Origin: Candidatus Nomurabacteria bacterium
GTDB lineage: Bacteria; Patescibacteriota; Minisyncoccia; Phycocordibacterales; UBA5272
Assembly: GCA_003518045.1 (NCBI GenBank)
Contig: DOZK01000020.1
Span: 19,292-76,688 of the forward strand
Length of the DNA: 57,397 nt
Direction: 5' to 3'
Below are positions 57,358-57,397 of the stretch, piece by piece. The notes below the pieces were generated by a model. That model was not told the DNA's origin. It made no database searches and saw only the letters and a program-made list of their open reading frames with translations. The translations under genes and the position numbers were made by a program. How positions within the stretch are numbered: position 1 is the stretch's first letter; each line of letters begins with the position of its first letter.

Positions 57358-57397
57358 GAATTGATTATAATTTCCGGGTTAATTAACATTTAGTGTT

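Noticed and set aside
1..57397. CRISPR arrays
   Set aside because: I found no set of regularly spaced identical repeats with unique spacers. The GTTAG and AACTA tracts are low-complexity runs.
1..57397. Reassigned stop codon (TGA as Gly)
   Set aside because: TGA ends several intact genes at normal family lengths (for example hsdM), and no in-frame TGA interrupts conserved genes.

Overview
The window looks like a chromosome segment from a small, AT-rich bacterium of the Candidate Phyla Radiation (Patescibacteria, most likely a parcubacterial lineage). This placement is an inference. It rests on short versions of housekeeping proteins (a one-domain pyruvate kinase, a 184-residue RecO), clipped intergenic spaces carrying a dispersed inverted repeat, a rudimentary metabolism weighted to nucleotides, folate and tRNA charging, extended -10 promoters placed almost on start codons, and diversity-generating retroelements (DGRs), which are frequent in this group. 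TGA is read as stop throughout, so the recoded CPR lineages (SR1, Gracilibacteria) are unlikely.

Layout. 1-6.0 kb: tRNAs (Arg, Val, Leu, His), folB and a cofE-like ligase, an rRNA pseudouridine synthase, rplS, a secreted InlB-type repeat protein and radC. 6.05-15.9 kb: a defence island in one orientation, consisting of a type I restriction-modification system (two hsdS genes, hsdM, hsdR) with a Shedu-type nuclease, a BRO/DinD-like protein, a KTSC-like protein and a YgjP-type peptidase inside it. 16.1-20.6 kb: glycerate 2-kinase, enolase, minimal pyruvate kinase and a D-2-hydroxyacid dehydrogenase, which together form a short glycerate-to-pyruvate module. 20.8-30.0 kb: pyrG, an MFS transporter, a RhuM-like fragment, an FAD oxidase, a membrane/TPR protein and a SIMPL protein. 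30.2-32.3 kb: a GC-richer insert with the first DGR target and a deoxyribosyltransferase-like gene. 32.4-33.9 kb: secE-nusG-rplK. 33.9-41.8 kb: thymidylate and one-carbon genes (dCTP deaminase, folA, thyA, glyA, tmk, dut, folD) interrupted by a TOPRIM/AAA-ATPase pair. 41.9-47.3 kb: argS, then a T-box leader and an ileS with an inserted histidine-phosphatase domain. 47.6-51.6 kb: hicBA and the second, complete DGR. 51.7-57.3 kb: recO, a surface protein, an AI-2E family transporter, metG and a MazG-like protein.

The most notable system is a pair of related DGR cassettes 18 kb apart. Cassette 2 has target gene, variable repeat (VR2), template repeat (TR2), accessory gene avd on the opposite strand, and reverse transcriptase. 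Cassette 1 has target, VR1 and TR1 in the same layout but only the last 54 codons of avd and no reverse transcriptase. All 17 VR1/TR1 mismatches fall at template adenines, as do 14 of 15 for VR2/TR2. Both template RNAs seem to start at a matching TATACT promoter with the same 15-base 5' end, share a second conserved block and a hairpin with one compensatory pair change, run 217-218 bases to the template repeat, and end in a terminator. The simplest reading is that one reverse transcriptase serves both templates in trans.

Other points of interest are an ileS with an intact-looking histidine-phosphatase domain between its HIGH and KMSKS regions, tRNA-Val and tRNA-His genes whose 3' ends are repeated in inverted form just downstream, an 11-base poly-G tract whose length decides the reading frame at the 5' ends of both avd and the reverse transcriptase, and about a dozen promoters that predict leaderless or nearly leaderless mRNAs.
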